From positions 117,501-181,500 of the forward strand of contig CALNHX010001912.1 in assembly GCA_940337035.1 (NCBI GenBank): a stretch of 64,000 nt of DNA, read 5' to 3'. This document shows, in pieces, positions 21,979-34,069 of the stretch; the first letter of the stretch is position 1; every line of letters starts with the position of its first letter. The position numbers and the translations under genes were made by a program. This DNA comes from Agriotes lineatus (taxonomy: Eukaryota > Arthropoda > Insecta > Coleoptera > Elateridae). The notes beneath the pieces were generated by a model that was not told the origin of the DNA, ran no database searches, and saw only the letters and a program-made list of their open reading frames with translations.

Positions 21979-23016
21979 GTTGGATAAAACTTTGAATGGC
22001 ACGCATGTGTTGTTACAAATAATTCACTCGAGAAAAGACCCCTCGAGGCCTCAACCTTATGTGTAATATACTAACATACTTATATAGTCAAATTTATACC
22101 CATTCGGAGTCACGTGATAATCTAGTAATTTTACGTATGTCGATTCTTAAAAATGCAATTTTAGGGAAATAAATGACATTCCGTTTTGTAGGTTATCCTG
22201 ACATATGCCAATTTCTAAAACAAGGTTGCTACGGGTTTATTCTCTTATATGAAATCAAACTGTATTTACAGGTTAAAGAAAACATAACATGTCGTAAAAT
22301 GTAAATTTAATAAAGATATGTCAGCTGCTACATTAAAAACCTGCTGCGTATAGCAAATTTTAAGTCAATTTCTGTGCATGCATATTCTGTTATAGAACAT
22401 TGCCATTTGAAGCCTATTTCCTTGCACAATCTATTTAGGGAAGAAACTGAATGTGAAAAATCTCCAGATTCTTCAACCAAGCATTTTTTAGATTTTTTAT
22501 GGTTACAAATTCTTTAGCTACATACATTTTATATACAGTGTCTTGACTGCTTCGTCGACTTCCGTTTTAGCATTCTTCACTTTCTGGCTCATATTTTCGG
22601 TAAATTGTGCTCTCCGAGATATTTAACGCAAGAGAAGCACGGCGAACAGCGTTGGAGGGTGAAACTGTTGATTTACTATTATTAATATTGTACTCTTCAT
22701 AAAAAAAAACGCATAATATTCAAATTAATTGTTGTGACTGCTCGTTATACCGCATGTCCGATGGTTTCTTTTAATTTCCAGTTTTCGGCTCAACAGTTTT
22801 AGGTTTTATTACCCTGATCTCAATAACTTACACGAAAAATATAATCTGACAGATTAGAAACGTCAAATTTTTAAAATTAATTTTATGAATCGACATGCCT
22901 TTTTTTCAAATTTCTTCCATTTCATCTATTTTACTAAAGATGAACAGAGACAGACAAAAGTCACGTGACTCCGAATGGGTATAATTTTGACTATACCATA
23001 AATAACTATTATTTCC
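21979..23016. repeat. Foldback element, copy 2, split by a TA-target element
   Basis: The left half (GTTGGATAAAACTTTGAATG to CATACTTA) and the right half (CCATAAATAACTATTATTTC) align in order with copy 1. The two halves are separated by 909 bp flanked by TA. Confidence 0.7.
22085..22993. mobile_element. TA-target DNA element with TAGTC termini, 909 bp
   Basis: Inverted ends TAGTCAAATTTATACCCATT and, from the right, TAGTCAAAATTATACCCATT continue into CGGAGTCACGTGA. TA is duplicated (22083-22084, 22994-22995), and the neighbouring foldback copy shows the empty site. On the minus strand at about 22580-22690 lies EEYNINNSKSTVSPSNAVRR then ASLALNISESTIYRKYEPES, which looks like the helix-turn-helix start of an IS630/Tc1/pogo-type transposase. 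It is a deletion derivative. Confidence 0.8.
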
Positions 23017-23187
23017 ACATGGTGAGCTTTTGTGACAGTTCGATGTGCACAGTTGATTTAATTTCTTACACATGCATTTTTTCATTTGACATTGTTTTTT
23101 TACACTATTCACTTGCAACTGCCCGATTGGTGCAAATAATTGTGCTAAATGCTAGGAACGAGCAACAGTGCCAGAACATCAAGTGAT

Positions 23188-24051
23188 TTTCTCAACAAAA
23201 GGAAGAAAAGAGAAAAAGAATTATACGAGGAAATAGAAGCAGAAGTATTTAAGAGCAGCAAGGTAATACAAAGATCACGAGAAAAAAGAAAACAACATCA
23301 GTAGAACAAAGTGAATATGAGTAATACATATGAAAAAATTCAAAAATGTGGAAAAGCTAATCTTAGGGTTATCTACTCAGATAAAGAAAATAAAGGAGGA
23401 TATAAGTAGTACAAGCAAGGCTATTGTTAGCATAAAAGCTCAACTGAAAAAGCAAGAAGAGGAGATAAATGTTTTAAAAGAAGACAAGTTAAAGAAGGAA
23501 GTGAAATGGAAGAGAAATAACTGCATTTTGTGAGGAAATTGGTCAGTTAAAGAAGAAGTTGGAAAAGCAGCAGAGAAACGAAAAGAAAAACAATATAATC
23601 ATTAAGGAAATCGAACTTAATAGATACAGCATCCAACAAGATATGAAAGAATTAATTTTGAAAGAAGCCACGGACGTCAAAGAAGCATATAAGGTGAAAA
23701 ACTCTGAAGTGAAGATGATAGTGGTTAAACTGGCGAAAAATTAACAAAAAATGGAGTACAAACAGGATAGAACAGCGTAAAATATATATGGAGTGCAATC
23801 TACCCATTACAAACAAAAGGTATAACCGGAAAGGTGAAAGAAAGGTGGCTAAGACAAAGAAAGAAAAGAGAAAGAATACCAAAGTAGGCTATACAAAATT
23901 AGAGATAGACAACACCATGTATGAATGGTCCGAAAATGAAGGAGAAAGCCTGGTAGAAAAGCATGAACAGGATCTAAAAATTAATAAAAACCAAAGAAGG
24001 GAGAGTAATGATAACGAAAATGACTACGGAAATAGTAGTGACAAGGAATGA
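23188..24051 (+). pseudogene. LINE ORF1 remnant, coiled-coil protein
   Basis: Lys/Glu-rich frames (KLILGLSTQIKKIKEDISST; IGQLKKKLEKQQRNEKKNN; DMKELILKEATDVKEAYKV) are typical of the coiled-coil nucleic-acid-binding ORF1 proteins of LINEs. Broken into three frames at about 23531, 23744 and 24051. It lies directly ahead of the endonuclease region below. Confidence 0.6.
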
Positions 24052-24109
24052 TAATGAAGAAATGAATCAGGAAAATTAGAAAAATATAAACAAAATGAAA
24101 AGTAAATAA

Positions 24110-26925
24110 AATAGGACAATGGAATATAAGACCCCTTTACCAGGCGGGAAAACTCCAACAAGTAATACATGAAAAGGAGAGGTATAATATAGATACTTTG
24201 GGACATAGTAAAATTAGATGACAAAATAGCTCGGAGATAATTAATGGCAAATATAGTTTCTTGTACTCCGGAGTACCTGAAGATGAAGATATACATGAAT
24301 ATGGGATCGGAGTAACGCTAAGCAGAAATTTCAGAGATATGATTAATTGATTGGAAACCTGTGCCAGAGAGAATTATAAAGATAAGACTGAATACAGAAA
24401 GCAATAAAATAATAATAATACAGTGCTGCCCACCGACAGAGACGACGAAATATGAAAAAAGAGGAAAACTTTTACAACTTACTTAACAAAACTTCATCTG
24501 AAATAAATAAGAAAGATTTATCTTGATGGGTAATATTAATGCCAGAGTTGGCAATAATAATAAAGATCTGGAACATTAGAAACTCATGGAATAGGGGAAC
24601 TAAATGCAAATGGAGAGCTATTGCTTGAAGTGTGTGGATTGTATGAGCTTCAAGTAGAAGGAACGCTATTCTAGCACAAAAACTGTCACAAAGTAATATG
24701 GTTGTCGCCTGATCGCAAAAAAAGTGAAATTAACCATATTTGCATAAGCTCAAGGTGGAAAAACACACTGCTAGATATTAGAAACAAACAAGGTGCTGAT
24801 ATCGTTACTGACCTACTGATTATTAATTAATATGTACTAACAAAAATATGTTTAAAATAAAAGAAAAAACAACAAAGGTTAAAAATTTAAATTTCACAAT
24901 ACAATATCAAACAAGCAAAGCATAATGAAGAAATTATGCAACAATTGGCAACAACCATGAGGAGACAAGCAACAACAATTAATTATAACGATTTCATAGA
25001 AAATATGTAGCGAAACAGCAAGGAAATATTTTAAAAAGTATTTGACACCACTATGGGAAAATAGCAGGACAAAGAGCAGAATAGATTAGTCAAGACACGG
25101 GCGACAAGGTAAACTACAGAAGAAATATGAAATTAAAAGAGCTACAATTCGAAAGTGGCGATGAAAAGAGGGGAGAGCTGCAGCAACAATATAAAATAGC
25201 AAGTAAAGAAGTTAAGAGGAACTTTAAAAAGCATAGCAAAGGAAGCAGGAATGAAGAGCGATAGTAAAACATTCTGCAAAACTATAAACAAAATATCGGA
25301 AAAAATTTTAAATCGGAAGACAGACCAATAAAAATCAAAGACTATCAAATACTGACTTCAATGGAGCAACAACTAGAGAGGAGCATTTTGAAGAAGCGAT
25401 GAACGTCAGAAGAGATACACTACAATTGTCTCAAATTGAAGAAAGACCAGAATTTCAAAGAAAAACATACTGCCCGACTAGAGAAAAGTTGTACAAAGCT
25501 ATTCAACAATTGAAAAATTGTAAAGCCCCCGGTATTGACCAAATTACAGTTGACATAAAGATATTCTGCATCTGCCGATAGACATAATCTGGTATGAAGA
25601 AATTTTCCTAAAGGAGTGGAAAGAGGGTATAATAATAAAGATTCCACAAAAACGGAAACTAACAAAATGTGAAAACTGGCGTAGCATAACTATCCAAAGT
25701 CTAATAACGAAAATTTTCTTCAAAATTATAATAATAATAGAATAATGGAAACTTTAAAAAGAGATATTTGTAAAGAAAACAGCGAATTTGAGCTGGCCGA
25801 TCGTGAGGTGATTATAGAGCAATCAATAGAGTTTCAATGACCTTATATTTATCGATTATGAAAAAGCATTCGATTCCATAGACTGTGAATGCCTTAAATA
25901 CAGAGAACTGCTTGACAGGTAACTAATACGTCTGATAAAAATTGGATAAATGGAGTATAGATGATAGGTTTTAAATAAAGGGATATTAAGAGAACCTTTC
26001 CCTGAAGAAACAAGTGTAAGACAAGTCCTGTTTCCATTACTATTTATTATTATAATGGATGATGTTATGAGAAACGCAATTAATGGAAGTGGTAGAAAAA
26101 TCACTTGGAACTTGACAGATAGATTAGAAGGGTAAGAATATGGTGACGATGTACGTATGATTTCGCACAATTTAAAGCAAATGAAAGACACATTGGATGT
26201 GCTACAAATTGAAACAAGGAAGAGAAGCCTGGAGTTAAACAAAACGAAGAAAACGTTTATAGGTGTAAATGTGCAAAACACAAGTGAGTTACGGTGTGAG
26301 GGGGAAATTATAGAAAGAGTAAGCAGTTTTACTTATTTAAGTACGGTAATAACTAATGATGGTGGATCCGTAAAATACATTGGACGGAGAATTAATAAGG
26401 CTGCGGCGTGTTTTACAGCATAATAGTAAAATCTGGAGGCGTATGATGTAAAAATAAATATCAAAGTAAAGGTTTTAACATAACAGTAAAGCCACTGTTA
26501 TTGTATGGCTGTGAATCATAGTACGTACGTAAATGAGATTAAAAGAAAACTGCAAACTTTCGTTAATAGACGTATAAGATACGTTTTGAAAATATAGTGG
26601 CCAGAGAAGATAATCAACGAAAATCCGTTATCAAAAACGAATCAACAAAATGTAAATCTACAAATAAAGAGAAGAAAGTATGGATGGATAGGGTATGCTT
26701 TAAGGAAAGATAAAAATAAACCCTCAACGGCAGTGCTAAATTGTAACCCACAAGGAAGAAGGACGTCCAAAAATTACCTGCCGCAAAACCGTGGAAGAAG
26801 AAACACAACTATCGTTCACAGTTCTGAAAAGAATAGCAGAAAATAGAGAACTGTGGAAAGATTTTATAAACACCCTACGTACCCTTGAGAACTAATGGGA
26901 AATAATGTTATTATTTATTATTACT
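24110..26925 (+). pseudogene. LINE ORF2 remnant: endonuclease and reverse transcriptase
   Basis: Begins WNIRPLYQAGKLQQVIHEKE at 24120, the LINE endonuclease start. The RT follows with LYKAIQQLKNCKAPGIDQIT (25480), CENWRSITIQSLITKIF (25665), palm A IDYEKAFDSID (25851) and palm C EYGDDVRMISHNLKQMKDTL (26136), then thumb SSFTYLSTVITNDGGSVKYI. The end region shows the typical GWIG/RRRK-like zone in broken frames and a (TTATTA)n tail at 26898-26925. The catalytic Asp pair survives as YGDD but stops and frameshifts everywhere rule out activity. RTE/CR1-like; clade uncertain. Confidence 0.85.
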
Positions 26926-27149
26926 CACTTGCAACTGCTATACCCCTGTCCCCCAAACTTTGATTCATTACCATTAGTCACAATTTCACGAACAGATACA
27001 CATTTTCTCGGCTGTCTTCAAGGATATAGACCATATACGTAGACCAGAAATGTGGAAGTCAGTTCTAGTAACCATGTTTTAATAATGTCACTTTTTGTTC
27101 CTATTTGATAAACATTATTTTTATTTTACTTTATCTTGTCTTTAGCAGG

Positions 27150-28000
27150 TATCACAACAATAAAAGGGTACTGTCTCTCTCCTCAGACGTTATACCAAAG
27201 CTTTGGCAGCAAACTGTGTGAATCCTCGACGAGCATGAAGAGCATGATACATATGATGTTTCATTCAAATTGCTTGAACAAACAGAATATCTCTTTTTCC
27301 TGATTCTCTTCTTTTTCCTCTGTGATTTTCCTTTCTCTGCAGTCCTCCCAAAACCGTCCCAAATCTTCGCTATCACGTGTTGTTAATAGTGTTGGTGGGA
27401 TATTCAGTAAACCTAATACTAATTTTGGTTCCAAAAGTGCTGTGTAGGAAATTCGTCCTCTATGATTCGATATTTTGAGGAGTTTTTTGCCAATGAATGA
27501 ATCGACAGCCATTGCCATTCATCCAAGCACTTAATATGTTTTCAATATCCTGATTGCAGCGCTCTACGCTTACCTGTGATTGTGGATGCCGAGGTTTTCC
27601 ATGTACCTTCTATTTTACAATCAGGTCACATAGCTTAAACCTGTTGGATTTGAATGATGTAAATGCACATCCGTTATCACTCTGCAAAATGTAAAATGCA
27701 CCAAAGTCTAAAAATTTCAAGTTCAACAGCGCGTTTTGTTCTTAAAGGGCGAACAAACCAAAATTGTGTTGCATGATCTTGGATTTGTATTTTCTGCAGG
27801 GGGTACATTAAAAATCGACCAAGTCAGCTTGACCGAGAAGATTCAAATGCATTTTAGGGATTGGTCGTACAACGATATTGCGATGTTGTAGAAACGTAGA
27901 ATTGCACACTTTACAAAGCGATGTGCGGTAGTGCAGTGACATTACCAAAACAGATTCGCCATTAATTATTCTTTTTAGTGCCGTCGTCCAAAACACGGAG
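27150..28000 (-). pseudogene. rve-type integrase pseudogene (KRBA2/Ginger-like or gypsy-derived)
   Basis: Minus strand: KMHLNLLGQADLVDFQ carries the first catalytic Asp (27800-27850), ILQSDNGCAFTSFKSN the second (27650-27695), and the HPQS and VERCNQDIEN motifs with the Glu lie at 27535-27600. It ends with KKRYSVCSSNLNETSYVSC and IHTVCCQSFGI, a Cys-rich tail as in KRAB-A-domain-containing-2-like integrases. Several stops (for example at 27810) and frameshifts make it a pseudogene. The parent could be a Ginger DNA transposon or an LTR element; no LTRs were seen. Confidence 0.7.
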
Positions 28001-28039
28001 AAAGTATCGCGAAAAAATCACCCTCCAAGATTTCTTCAG

Positions 28040-28570
28040 ATCTTCAGGTTACAGGGTCCCTAAATAACAAAAAAGAGGCTTTCTCCACTCCGTCTGTCTG
28101 TCTGTCTGTCTGTTGCCGGTATAACTCAAAAACTATTTGTTGGAGGAGGACGATATTTTGCACGAGGATTATATGCCTTCCTGGCATAAAACTAACACAA
28201 TTTTGGTAAAATATTTACAGGGTGAACACTTTACAAACATTTAATTCTTTCTATTTTTGCTGTAACTCAAGAACTATTACTTAAATGCAAGTAATATTTT
28301 GCACATAGCTCAAGTTTTTACCCTTGTCAAAAAGGGCATGTTTTGGACCCAACGGTGAGCACCTGAAAAAAATAAAAAGTTGTTAATTTTTGGTTTAACT
28401 AAGAAATACATAAAATAAATAATTCGCACATAGCTCAAGCTGTGCCCTTGACAAAAACGAAACCCAACAGATACAGGGTAAATATTGTAAAAAATACATA
28501 AAGGGGCAACGAATAAATGCGTTATGTTTAATGTAGCCGCGTCGCACGGACACAAGGCCAAAAGTTGAAA
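28040..28570. repeat. Repeat with (CTGT)n run and three degenerate units of about 137 bp
   Basis: CCGTCTGTCTGTCTGTCTGT at 28090, then units with AACTCAAAAACTATT or AACTCAAGAACTATT, ATTTTGCAC and TACAGGGT(G/A)AA. TTTGCACATAGCTCAAG and TTCGCACATAGCTCAAG at 28288 and 28425 show the period. It resembles Helitron-associated minisatellites but no terminus was found. Confidence 0.5.
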
Positions 28571-28575
28571 TCGCA

Positions 28576-30690
28576 TGCACAGGCTCGTTGCGTCTACTTG
28601 CGAGGAAAGTTCTGACTAAAGCCTATACCACCCTTAAACGAAGGGATTGACAAGGCCTCGGCTAGCTCTTTTAACTCTCGGTAGAACATGGCGTGGTGTA
28701 AGGAACAGGTTAAGAAATGCTTCGGATTTTAAAACTGAACCGAAGGATTAATACAAATTGGGCGTCTTGTCGTTAGTCACAACATATCAAAACAAAACTC
28801 GCTACTTAAAAATACACCACCTACCTTTGGTGTTCCACCGCATGCCTCCATTACTCGTTCAGCTAGAGGGGTTGCAAAAGAAAACACAAACCCAAATGTC
28901 GTTGTAACACATGAATTACTTGCAATTGCCCTTAGACCATGTGACAACAATTTAAAAAATGTAGGACTGAATGAATTATAAATCACAAATAGAAAATAAC
29001 TTCCACATATTCAAACCACAAAATGTTAATGTTAGCTAAGGAGCGGCTTATAGGTCACAATGCACATGCTTATTTCAGCAATTTTGAATTGTTTAAATTT
29101 GCGCTCATGAGCGTCATAAAAGATTGAGCCAAAAGTTGATTAAACACGCTCAGTTTGATTTGCTAAGATCTTAGTAAGAACTTGCCTAATTAAGGCGAAT
29201 GCCTTGTCGATTTAAAACAGAGCTAATAATGGCATGTACTTACAATTTAGCTTGATGCTAAAGTTCAGCGATCGCAAGTAGAAGCGTGTGGAGTTGCAAT
29301 CCATGATGACGAAAGCCGGGTTTGGCTGCAAAATTCTGAGAATTCCAAAGTCGCTATTGTTAAAAGTCAGCTAATAACAAGACGATGCGGTACATGTTGG
29401 GAATTTCTGACCACATACGGATACAAAATTGGGGAACTAAATTAGCTGAATTTAGCCTTCATTTAAGCTTATGCTAGCCGGTATTAGCCCATACTAAACG
29501 GCTTAAATATTTTAAAATTAGAAAACGAAATAAACTAAGCGAATCATTCTTACCTAAAGTATGTCGGCCTAATTTAATAGAAACGGCGCCGCAGCGGTTC
29601 AATTATCGGCAGCGCAAGGAATCCAGCTACGCTGAATGCGCTTGAAAACAACAACACCTTGTTGCTTTGCCTGTTAAGCAACAAAGACGGCTTCAGTCAG
29701 CCCAGCAATTATCCACCAGAACGTGCCTCCGAAAAATCAATACTTTGTCAGCTATTCGGCTGTTTTAGCGGCCTACTGGAATTGAAATTCCAGACAAGTT
29801 CCAACGCGCAAAACGCAGCGTTTATCACTTCGCACGCACGCCTGCTGCGTTAAACTTGAATTCTTTTGCTACAATAATTAGATATAAGGTGGTTCGAAAT
29901 AAGGTGCCAAATGCATTAACGCGCTTTTGAAATGAAATTGAAACGGGGTGTTACAAGCCTTTTAGAGATTTTTAAATAATATTCTCTTTTCACCTCTTTC
30001 CATTGTGTAATCTTCTCTATTCAATTCATACTGCCTGCATACAGCAGTCTTATTGCAACGAGTTTGAATAAGACTAGGCTGATTGAGCAAACAATTGTAC
30101 ATTTTTTTAATAGTCGAACGCTATGTTGGCTCATTGCAATAAGCCTAAAAATTATCAGTCTGATTGAAAAATGTTAGATAATTTTACAATTTGCCTGGCG
30201 CTTTGTAAAGTTATGCCAAGCTTTGCAATAAACCGAATTTTTTGATTCGTCTACGACAAATGCATTATCTATATATTTAAAATGTGAAGAGTTTTCTTTC
30301 GACATCTATTTTGAGACTTCCACCGGGCCGATTTCGATCATTCTTTTTTAAATGAAAGCCGTCACCATGTAGATGTGAACAAAAGTCCTAAATAACTGCA
30401 TAACTTTTAGAGAAAAACCAAAATATTGTAGCGCCAAAGTGACGTAGCTTTGCAGCGCGTAGCAGTGGAACAGGTAAACTCTCGAAGTCGGCCAGCGATG
30501 TTCTGGTTTTTTTTTGCAATGGACCACTGCACTGCCTAAATTTGTTTATGTAAAATGCGGCCTGCTAAATTCTTAGAGAAACGTCAAAGTGACAGCAAAT
30601 TTAAAAAAAAATTGAATCTTTCCTTTCAAAAAGTAGCGTGTGTGAGTGAATCTTGACTGTACATCAGCTCATTATTAATCAAATGTACTT
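28576..30690. other. Gene-free stretch, partly GC-richer
   Basis: 29000-29870 is less AT-rich than the neighbours and contains a 64-codon frame at 29659 without a domain. No terminal repeats or splice structure seen. The 30212-30270 segment repeats 21238-21290 in inverse orientation. Confidence 0.4.
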
Positions 30691-31150
30691 AAACATCGCC
30701 CATTCTCTTGCAAATTGGAAATAGAGAATATCCCACGATTAAAGGTGAAGAGGATACAATTAAAATACCATCTCAACTAATTGCCAAAGAGGACATCATT
30801 ACAGAAATATTTGGTAATAGTTTGTCAACTCTTGAGAAAATTCTTAGTATCTCAAAATTCTTAATTTTATCGCCAAAAAACGAACATTGCTATAAAATTA
30901 ACCACAAAACTATATCTCTCTTACCAGGTTATGAAAAAAAATATTTGAGTGTGATTGCAATTGCAGATGACATTTACAATTTCCTACGAAATTTCTAGAT
31001 TCGTAAAATTACCTCCACATTATTTAATACTAAAAATAGCGGCAATTGTTATTCTCTTGAGAAATTTAAATGTGTCTACTGGTATAGATTACGCGTATAG
31101 ATTTAATACCTGATATTACATTACCTTTTTGCTTTTGGAGAAGACAGATT
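30690..31150 (+). pseudogene. Helitron PIF1-like helicase fragment 1
   Basis: A 96-codon frame from 30708 reads IPSQLIAKEDIITEIFGNSL, SKFLILSPKNEHCYKINHKT and ISLLPGYEKKYLSVI, the order seen in the C-terminal PIF1 helicase of Helitron proteins (ILSPxN, IN..I..LPG, YLS). A decayed continuation, KLPPHYLILK and VILLRNLNVSTG, follows to about 31150. It is an isolated piece with no Rep domain nearby. Confidence 0.7.
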
Positions 31151-31499
31151 CCTGTACGCCTAGCATTTGCGATGACAATTAATAGTGCCACACGTTAAAA
31201 ATTGTCTACAAAGAAGTGTTATAAGTTACAAAATATTTTGCAATCGGTGGTTTTTTTATTTACTGTGGTAAGTTGCTCTCAAGACAAAAAGTCTTATAAC
31301 AGTGGTTTTTCAAAATGCAGTATCAGTACAAGGACATATTGCCTTGAATTTACGTAAGGGTTCACTTGAGAGGATATTCCAAAGCCGAATAGTTTTCCAA
31401 ACTTCTCTTGAAACTCGGCAACGAAAACCTATGTCAAGCCGGGACAGATGTCACCAACCTCACTAATATTCCTACATCAAGAACATAACAGCAAAACCT

Positions 31500-32100
31500 G
31501 TGTCCTCGCTTTGAAAAAAGACGATTATCACTCTGAAGAATAATAAGGCACTAGAAATCAACAACACACACCTCGGAGCCTTTCATTCCGAGGATAAGAT
31601 CTATCAGTCGATTAATACTGTGGTGGTGGAAGATGAAATGGTGCATTACCACGTTGACTTTCTCCACACTCTCGACCCTCCCGGACTTCTTCAAAATCGC
31701 ATGCCTTTGAAAGTTAGAGCACCCATTATATTACTGAGAAACGTGAAGACTCCCAAACTCGACTGTTGTAGAAAGCTCCACATTGAAACGTCACTGAGGC
31801 CAAAATTTTTATAGGTTTTGGAGAAGGAGAGACAGTCTTCATTCCTCGCATACCCCTTATTCTTTCAGACTATTCCTTTCAATTTAAGAGATTGCAATTT
31901 CCCGTCTAAACCTGCTTCGCCATGACGATCAAGAAGGTGCAGGGACAGTCGCTAAATCAGGCTGTGGTCGACTTGAGAGAAGACTTATTCTCTCGGTCAA
32001 CTTTATCTAGACTGATTAGAGGTCAGTTCTCCAAACAACTTAGTGGTGCTCAAACCAGAAGGGAAAACTATACTATGCTAAACAAAGAAGTTTAGTTTTT
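31500..32100 (+). pseudogene. Helitron PIF1-like helicase fragment 2 (C-terminal)
   Basis: FLHTLDPPGLLQNRMPLKVR then APIILLRNVKTPKL (31650-31760), and after frameshifts GEGETVFIPRIPLILSDYSF, FAMTIKKVQGQSLNQAVVDL and SKQLSGAQTRREN. These are helicase motifs V and VI of Helitron PIF1 proteins (PxLxLKVGAP.MLLRN; FAMTINKAQGQ). At least one nonsense codon and two frameshifts. Confidence 0.8.
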
Positions 32101-32164
32101 CTTACCCTCTATTCAACGGGATTGACTTTTACTTCACAGATCGTTACATAACAGAATCTGGGGA

Positions 32165-33230
32165 AAGTAAAAAGTTGCAATTCGCCATATTAGTTCTTTT
32201 TACAAACAGAGTCAAATCATTTTCAGGGCTTTTCGAAATTCATTCCTTCAAAGGAGGCCTGTTTTTCTAAAGATCTACAACGAAGAAACTACTACAGGTG
32301 GGAAGCTGAAATTCAACCTATTAGTTTGTTTTACAAATCAGATCAAGTAAATTTCAAGGATTTGCAGATTTCATCCCCGAAAAGAGTCAAATGGGACAAA
32401 TCTGTTTTTCTAAATATCGCCACAAGGAAACTACAAGTATAGGAAGTTGAAATTGGGCATATTAGAACATTTTTCAAATCGGGTCAAATTATTTTTAGGG
32501 TTTTGAAAAATTCATCCCCGAAAGGGGTTAAATGAAACAAATCTATTTGTCAAAATATGTCCACGGGAAGACTACTACAGGCAATAAGTTGAAATTCGGC
32601 ATTTTAGAGCGTTTTACTAATCGGAAATCATTTTTAGGGTTTTTTGAAATACATTAAATAGGCCAGAAGTGTTTTTCTAAAAATAACCACAAATGATTTA
32701 CTACAGGCCGGAAATTAAAATTCGGCATATTAGATCGTTTTAAAAATCAGGGAAAATCAATTTCAGGCTTTTTCAAAAATAACTCCAGAAAGTGTTAAAT
32801 GGGGTAGATGTATTTTTCTAAAGATCGCCATAATACGGTAAGTGCTGTAGGTAAAAAGCTGACTCGGCACAGTAGTTCGTTTTACACATCGAATTAAGTC
32901 ATTTCCAGGGTTTTTCAAAATGTATCCTCTCTCAAAGGGATTAAATAGGGTAGATATGTTTTTTCTAAAGTTCGTCACGAGATAGATACAGATAGGAAGT
33001 CGAAATTCGCCAATTAGTTCGTTTTACAAATCATGTCAAACCATTTTCAGGGTTTTGCAAAATGCATCTACTCAAAAGAGTTAAATTAGATAGATCTGTT
33101 TTTTAAATATTGCCTTAACGAGCGAATTACTACACATAAGAAGTTGAAATTTGGCATCTTTGATTGTCTTACAAATAGGTCAAACCATTTTCAGGGATTT
33201 TTGAAATTCACCACCAAAGGGTGTTACTGT
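32165..33230. repeat. Degenerate minisatellite, about eight units of 125-145 bp
   Basis: AAGTTGAAATT-like starts recur near 32171, 32302, 32443, 32586, 32710, 32855, 32996 and 33139. Each unit has GTTTTACAAATC, CAGGGTTTTT and AAATTCATCCCCGAAAGGGG or versions of these. It lies directly downstream of the helicase fragment; the same CCCCTAAAGGGG-type core appears in the Helitron at 38-41 kb, so both are probably Helitron-borne. Confidence 0.75.
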
Positions 33231-33360
33231 GTAAATGCTCTCTTAGCGGTTGGTACTCTGTGAACAAACCTTTAGTTCCGATATCCGGTTCGCGCGCATC
33301 GAAATTCGTTAGGTTGGCGATTACTTTTTTTGGTGGTGCTTGGATTTTGCAAACTCATTG

Positions 33361-33400
33361 CGCTTCGACCTTCGTTTCAGCGAAGCTAGCATCTTGCACG
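33361..33400 (+). mobile_element. Possible eroded Helitron 3' terminus
   Basis: A hairpin GCTTCG/CGAAGC (33362-33367, 33381-33386) is followed by AGCATCTTGCA, nearly the same spacing and sequence as GGCATCTTGCTAG at the clear Helitron end at 41303. The final CTAG is lost here. Confidence 0.35.
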
Positions 33401-33669
33401 GTTTTTCTATAATCTGATGGGGGAGTTCGTCTGCTTTTGATTCTTTGTGTTCCCTACGCTGTTTGACGGAGTTTTGGTGTAGAAGCGAATATTTGGACAA
33501 TTAAGCCCGCACCAATGGACGGAGTTAATTGTCAACAAGCTTCTGCAAAAAAAATCCGTGCACATTTTGAAGTTTTGTCCGCTCTCGCGTGAAACGCATG
33601 TCGCTTAGTTAAACGATTTTCTAGCCGTTCCTACCTTACCAGCAGCCCTCAAAATTCTCAATATTAGCC

Positions 33670-34065
33670 CTTAACAACGAATATTGCGATGAAATCAACA
33701 ACATTATATCTCTCTTGCCTGAATATGAAAAACAATATTGAGTGTGAATACAATTGTATCACATAATGACAACATTGTCTAAATTTCTAGATTCGCTAAA
33801 TTTCAGTGGAATATATCCACATTGCTTAACATTAAAAATAGGATCAATAGATATTCCCTTAAACATTTTAAATGTGTCTACTGGTTTAATAGATGAGATA
33901 AAATTAATGGCACGCAATTTATTTGAGAACTGCTTAGATTTGGTATTAAATGGATAAGCCACAAGCCACAGGTAGAAGAGTATTATTACCGCGTATAGAT
34001 TAACACATTCTAATATTGCACTACCTGTTTGCCTTCGGAAAGGAATTTTTTCTGTGCTTCTCATT
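33670..34065 (+). pseudogene. Helitron helicase fragment 3
   Basis: YPHCLTLKIGSIDIPLNILN and VSTGLIDEIKLMARNLFENC, a second copy of the region PPHYLILK...LLRNLNVSTG at 31020-31080, plus preceding ISLLPEYEKQY. Two copies of the same helicase segment 2.8 kb apart in the same orientation indicate two insertions or a duplication. Confidence 0.65.
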
Positions 34066-34069
34066 TGCG

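Noticed and set aside
29000..29870. Bacterial or organelle insertion because of higher GC
   Set aside because: No ribosome-binding sites, no long ORFs and no recognisable bacterial, mitochondrial or Wolbachia gene; composition alone is not enough.
32165..33230. CRISPR-like repeat array
   Set aside because: Units are 125-145 bp, diverged throughout and have no constant repeat with variable spacers; the setting is eukaryotic and Helitron-like.
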